Positions 6,286 to 8,481 of a stretch of 8,481 nucleotides of DNA are shown piece by piece (position 1 is the stretch's first letter; every line of letters begins with the position of its first letter). A program made the translations under genes and the position numbers. Under the pieces are notes generated by a model. That model worked only from the letters and a program-made list of their open reading frames with translations, searched no databases and had not been told where the DNA came from. Source of the DNA: Syntrophomonadaceae bacterium (GTDB lineage Bacteria; Bacillota; Syntrophomonadia; Syntrophomonadales; Syntrophomonadaceae). The stretch covers positions 1 to 8,481 of the forward strand of contig JAAZOA010000299.1 in assembly GCA_012798055.1 (NCBI GenBank), read 5' to 3'.

Positions 6286-6379
6286 AAGATATTGAATGAA
6301 GGGCTTCTGCTGCAGTTATAAATTTCCTGGGATCGATATCATACCTGGGGAGGGACCAACTGTTCCGTGAAAACGCTAC

Positions 6380-6408
6380 TTGTCATTCGCTGCCAGAATT
6401 GATAAGAT
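6380..6408 (+). promoter_or_regulatory. Candidate sigma-A promoter for the ferritin-like gene
   Basis: TTGTCA (6380-6385) and TAAGAT (6403-6408) are separated by the ideal 17 bases, 41 bases before the ATG at 6449. It lies in the 163-base gap after mobB, where I see no terminator and no gene. The -35 matches 5/6 and the -10 matches 4/6. Confidence 0.55.
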
Positions 6409-6448
6409 TTTAATAAGATGCAGAAATGACTGTAAGGAGGGTGAGTCT

Positions 6449-6904
6449 ATGGATATCAAAGATTTCGAAAGTATTATGGACATGGCCATAGCTGCTGAGG
6501 TAGAGGCTTTTGAGTTTTACAACAATGTAGCCACTACTGTGGCTGACAAGGGTATGAAAAAGATCTTCCAGGATTTGGCCAAGGAGGAAGCTGGACATAA
6601 AGCATCGCTCCAGAATATCAAGGAAAAAGAATTGCAGAACTTTTCTTTTACCGCAGCGAGCGATTATAAGGTAGCTGAATCGATGGCCCTGCCTAAATTG
6701 TCAATGGATATGAAGCCCGCTGATGCAATTGCCTTGGCTATGAAAAAGGAAGAAGAAGCTATGAAAATGTACACCGGGCTGGCCTTGGCCGCAACTGAAC
6801 CGGAGAAGGTCAAGTTGTTCATTAACCTGGCCAATATGGAATCAGGCCACAAAGCCAAGATGGAGGGCTTCTATACCCAAATGGCCTTCCCCGAGGTTTG
6901 GTAA
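6449..6904 (+). CDS. Ferritin-like diiron protein, rubrerythrin type without a rubredoxin domain
   Basis: A four-helix-bundle diiron protein, probably defending against peroxide or oxygen, or handling iron (inferred from the family). In the 151-residue protein the ligand pattern occurs twice: E17xxA20xxxY24 with E47xxH50, then E101xxA104xxxY108 with E131xxH134. This is the classic duplicated ExxAxxxY ... ExxH layout of rubrerythrins. No Cys pairs exist, so the rubredoxin electron-transfer domain of full rubrerythrin is absent and an outside electron donor would be needed. No signal peptide is seen. The start at 6449 is fixed by AAGGAGG at 6434-6440, eight bases upstream; a longer in-frame reading to 6380 would cover the promoter. 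Downstream lie 190 bases with a terminator and the next operon's promoter. Exact substrate cannot be read from sequence. Confidence 0.85.
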   Translation: MDIKDFESIMDMAIAAEVEAFEFYNNVATTVADKGMKKIFQDLAKEEAGHKASLQNIKEKELQNFSFTAASDYKVAESMALPKLSMDMKPADAIALAMKKEEEAMKMYTGLALAATEPEKVKLFINLANMESGHKAKMEGFYTQMAFPEVW

Positions 6905-6934
6905 GATCGTTTCTAATTGCGGTGCAAACGTAAT

Positions 6935-7018
6935 CAAAGCCCTAGGTATGCGGCTATAATAAGCTATCATCATTTCAGGGTAATGATTTCGCGAGGCTTT
7001 GGGCTACAGACCAAAGCC
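6935..7018 (+). repeat. Repeated CAAAGCC strand upstream of and inside the terminator
   Basis: CAAAGCC occurs at 6935-6941 and again at 7012-7018, the 3' arm of the terminator. Both can pair with GGCTTTG at 6995-7001. A small hairpin, 6969-6974 with 6982-6987 (ATCATT/AATGAT), lies between. This resembles an antiterminator layout, but seven bases may be chance. Confidence 0.25.
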
Positions 7019-7029
7019 TCTTAATTTTT
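6993..7029 (+). terminator. Rho-independent terminator after the ferritin-like gene
   Basis: GAGGCTTTGG (6993-7002) and CCAAAGCCTC (7011-7020) form a perfect 10-bp stem with an eight-base loop, followed by TTAATTTTT. It separates the ferritin-like gene from the yceD-rpmF operon. Confidence 0.9.
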
Positions 7030-7035
7030 CATCAA

Positions 7036-7065
7036 TTGACAATCTGAATAGCGGCGGACTATAAT
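7036..7065 (+). promoter_or_regulatory. Consensus sigma-A promoter for yceD-rpmF
   Basis: A perfect TTGACA (7036-7041) and a perfect TATAAT (7060-7065) are separated by 18 bases. The predicted start near 7072 leaves a leader of about 23 bases before the ATG at 7095. The 12/12 match fits a constitutive ribosomal-protein operon. Confidence 0.85.
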
Positions 7066-7094
7066 AAAAATGTTGTTTTCATGAGGTGTAACAC

Positions 7095-7610
7095 ATGAAA
7101 TTGGATTTCCACAGGCTCAAACTCCGTCCCCGGGAGAGCGAAGAATTCTACCTGCAGACCCAGGGAGATGACAAGCTTCTGGCTGGGTTGGGCGGTAAAT
7201 TCATCTCTCCCCTGGAAATCGAAATCGTGGTGGAAAATACCGGTACGATTTTTTCCGGACGGGGCAAGTTGAAGACGGAATTGCAATTGCCCTGTTCCCG
7301 TTGCCTGAGGGATTTCTCCTTTCCCTTGGAGATCGACTTCGACCTGGCTTTGGTTGAGGAGAGTCACAACGGGCAGTATAGTCCAGACGAGGGATTCATT
7401 TTTTTCAGAGGCGAAGAGGCTGACATCAGATCTGCGGTGGAAGAAGCAATATTTATGGCCTTGCCTCTGTCTCCGCTATGCAGAGCGGACTGCAAAGGTT
7501 TATGCCCGATATGCGGCCAGGACCTAAATCATACGGCCTGTTCATGTGAAGAACAAGATATAGATCCCCGGTGGGAAAAGCTGAAACAGTTAGATTCGGA
7601 AAGGAGGTAA
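7095..7610 (+). CDS. yceD: YceD/DUF177 family protein (YlbN), ribosome-related, Cys-rich C-terminus
   Basis: DUF177 proteins are encoded next to rpmF in most bacteria and are linked to 23S rRNA accumulation and large-subunit assembly (family knowledge); the biochemical activity is not settled. The 171-residue protein has a central CSRC pair (Cys67, Cys70) in LPCSRCLRDFSFPLEIDF and a Cys-rich C-terminus (Cys129, 133, 137, 140, 149, 151) in the form LCRADCKGLCPICGQDLN, which looks able to bind metal. The start at 7095 has GAGGTG six bases upstream at 7083-7088. The stop codon at 7608 overlaps the rpmF ribosome binding site, so the two genes are translationally linked. It is driven by the consensus promoter at 7036-7065. 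Confidence 0.92.
   Translation: MKLDFHRLKLRPRESEEFYLQTQGDDKLLAGLGGKFISPLEIEIVVENTGTIFSGRGKLKTELQLPCSRCLRDFSFPLEIDFDLALVEESHNGQYSPDEGFIFFRGEEADIRSAVEEAIFMALPLSPLCRADCKGLCPICGQDLNHTACSCEEQDIDPRWEKLKQLDSERR
7601..7608 (+). promoter_or_regulatory. Full-consensus rpmF ribosome binding site overlapping the yceD stop
   Basis: AAGGAGGT is a full match to the anti-Shine-Dalgarno sequence, seven bases before the ATG at 7616. Its last base is the first base of the yceD TAA. It rules out an upstream start at 7571. Confidence 0.85.
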
Positions 7611-7615
7611 TACCG

Positions 7616-7786
7616 ATGGGGGTACCGAAAAGAAGGCAATCACATGCCCGTAAAAATAAGCGCCGTTCTGAGTGGAAAAAGATAGAATCACCCGGGCTGG
7701 TGGCATGTCCCCAATGTCATGATCTCATGCTGCCGCACCGTGCTTGTTTAAGTTGTGGTTTTTACAAGGGCAAGAATGTCATGTAA
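7616..7786 (+). CDS. rpmF: 50S ribosomal protein L32
   Basis: Small zinc-ribbon protein of the large ribosomal subunit (family knowledge). The 56-residue protein shows the signature MGVPKRRQSHARKNKRR at the start and CPQC at 31-34 with CLSC at 44-47, all four zinc-ligand cysteines, so this is the zinc-binding (C+) form. It ends in GFYKGKNVM as expected. It follows yceD after five bases and is closed by a long terminator 23 bases after its stop. Many bacteria place plsX, or fapR-plsX, directly after; here a terminator and 175 bases intervene. Confidence 0.97.
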   Translation: MGVPKRRQSHARKNKRRSEWKKIESPGLVACPQCHDLMLPHRACLSCGFYKGKNVM

Positions 7787-7808
7787 TCGATCAGGATCAT
7801 GAGTGACA

Positions 7809-7857
7809 AAAAAGTAAGCCATAGCCCTCCTGGGCTAGAGTCTTACTTTTTGTTTTT
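7809..7857 (+). terminator. Long two-part terminator after rpmF
   Basis: An inner stem TAGCCC/GGGCTA (7822-7827 with 7832-7837, loop TCCT) stacks on an outer stem of 10 pairs (7809-7818 with 7842-7851) across a small internal loop. TTTTTGTTTTT follows at 7847-7857. The run of A at 7808-7813 means it could also work weakly on the other strand. The rest of the gap (7858-7961) holds only short hairpin-forming segments (7870-7883, 7886-7905, 7906-7932) and no convincing promoter. Confidence 0.9.
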
Positions 7858-7961
7858 GGAGACCTTTTTGACTGTGTTCAGTCGGCAGGCACTCGGATGG
7901 GCCTGGCCTTTCTCGAGCCTCTGTTAAAGGGCTGAGATCTCACTTGGAGGAGGAATAATTG

Positions 7962-8481
7962 ATGAAAATTGCTCTCGACGTAATGGGTGGGGATCACGCT
8001 CCTCATGAGATGGTATGTGGGGCCCTTTTATTTTCCGAGACTTCCCCAACCGAAGTCCTTTTGGTAGGACAGGAAGAGGTTATCAATAGAGAACTGGCGG
8101 GTCACGACTATGACCCAACCAAAATCAAGATTGTCAATGCCTCGCAAGTGATGGGAATGGACGAACCAGTTACTGCTTTGCGCAAGAAACAGGATTCGTC
8201 GATCGTGGTCGCTACCCGCCTGGTTAAAGAAGGGAAAGCTGATGCCATCGTTTCCTGCGGCAGCACCGCCGCCCAGATGGCCGCAGCTACGCTGATACTG
8301 GGAAGGATCGAAGGCATTGAACGCCCGCCTATCGTTGCACTTCTGCCGGGCTTGCAGGGCAAGAATGTCCTTCTCCTGGATGTCGGGGCCAATGTCGACT
8401 GCAAGCCGTCCCAATTGGTGCAATTTGCCCGCGTCGGCAGAGTCTATTCTTCTATACTGACTGGCAATGAGAATCCCCGGG
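7962..8481 (+). CDS. plsX: Phosphate acyltransferase PlsX, 5' part (runs off the window)
   Basis: PlsX converts acyl-ACP and phosphate into acyl-phosphate for the PlsY step of phospholipid synthesis, acting at the membrane surface (family knowledge). The visible 173 residues of a family usually about 330 long begin MKIALDVMGGDHAPHEMV and include MGGDHAP at 8-14, MAAATLILGRIEGIERP at 106-122 and the highly typical LLLDVGANVDCKP at 137-149. The usual S-A-G-N-T-G-A segment reads S-C-G-S-T-A-A here (residues 98-104). The start at 7962 has GGAGGAGG eight bases upstream (7946-7953). The reading frame is open to the last base, so the truncation is only the window edge. No fapR gene lies upstream. 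Confidence 0.95.
   Translation, partial: MKIALDVMGGDHAPHEMVCGALLFSETSPTEVLLVGQEEVINRELAGHDYDPTKIKIVNASQVMGMDEPVTALRKKQDSSIVVATRLVKEGKADAIVSCGSTAAQMAAATLILGRIEGIERPPIVALLPGLQGKNVLLLDVGANVDCKPSQLVQFARVGRVYSSILTGNENPR

Noticed and set aside
6326..6350. Short CCTGGG direct repeat in the mobB/ferritin-like gap
   Set aside because: Two six-base copies about 20 bases apart are easily chance, and no third copy or symmetry supports a binding array.

Overview
This window looks like chromosomal core DNA from an anaerobic, low-to-mid GC Firmicute of the Clostridia. A butyrate-oxidising syntroph such as Syntrophomonas or a relative is my best guess, but it is inference. The support is: strong AAGGAGG-type ribosome binding sites; consensus sigma-A promoters; a gene order resembling the Bacillus ylb cluster (rsmD ... 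patatin ... tmcAL ... yceD-rpmF); an acetate-forming pta-ackA pair; a ferritin-like diiron protein typical of anaerobes; and mobB, which serves Mo/W enzymes such as formate dehydrogenase. I see no mobile element, tRNA, rRNA or CRISPR array, and no gene-free stretch exceeds 300 bases.

Layout. Positions 8-1986 (+): rsmD (16S rRNA methyltransferase), a coiled-coil protein whose start overlaps the rsmD end, a 154-base gap holding two interlocked inverted repeats, then a patatin-like phospholipase. Positions 2010-3275 (-): tmcAL (ylbM), the acetate-using tRNA-Met ac4C ligase, convergent with the patatin gene. Positions 3276-3411: a divergent control region with a perfect 21-bp palindrome (8-bp arms), promoter-like elements facing both ways and a hairpin at the predicted 5' end of the pta message. 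Positions 3412-5664 (+): pta-ackA, closed by a strong terminator. Positions 5806-6904 (+): mobB and a two-motif ferritin-like protein, each with its own promoter-like sequence and together bounded by terminators. Positions 7095-7786 (+): yceD (DUF177) and rpmF (ribosomal protein L32), driven by a perfect TTGACA/TATAAT promoter and closed by a long terminator. Positions 7962-8481 (+): the 5' part of plsX, cut by the window edge.

How the genes fit together. Pta and AckA turn acetyl-CoA into acetate and ATP, while the divergent tmcAL product consumes acetate and ATP to modify elongator tRNA-Met, so the shared control region joins two acetate-linked functions. rsmD, yceD and rpmF concern ribosome assembly. 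The patatin and plsX concern membrane lipids. mobB and the ferritin-like protein look like a separately transcribed insertion in an otherwise familiar neighbourhood.

Most of the window is ordinary conserved sequence. The parts most worth a second look are non-coding: the interlocked repeats at 1055-1138 and the tmcAL/pta intergenic region. I do not see a clearly new multi-gene system.
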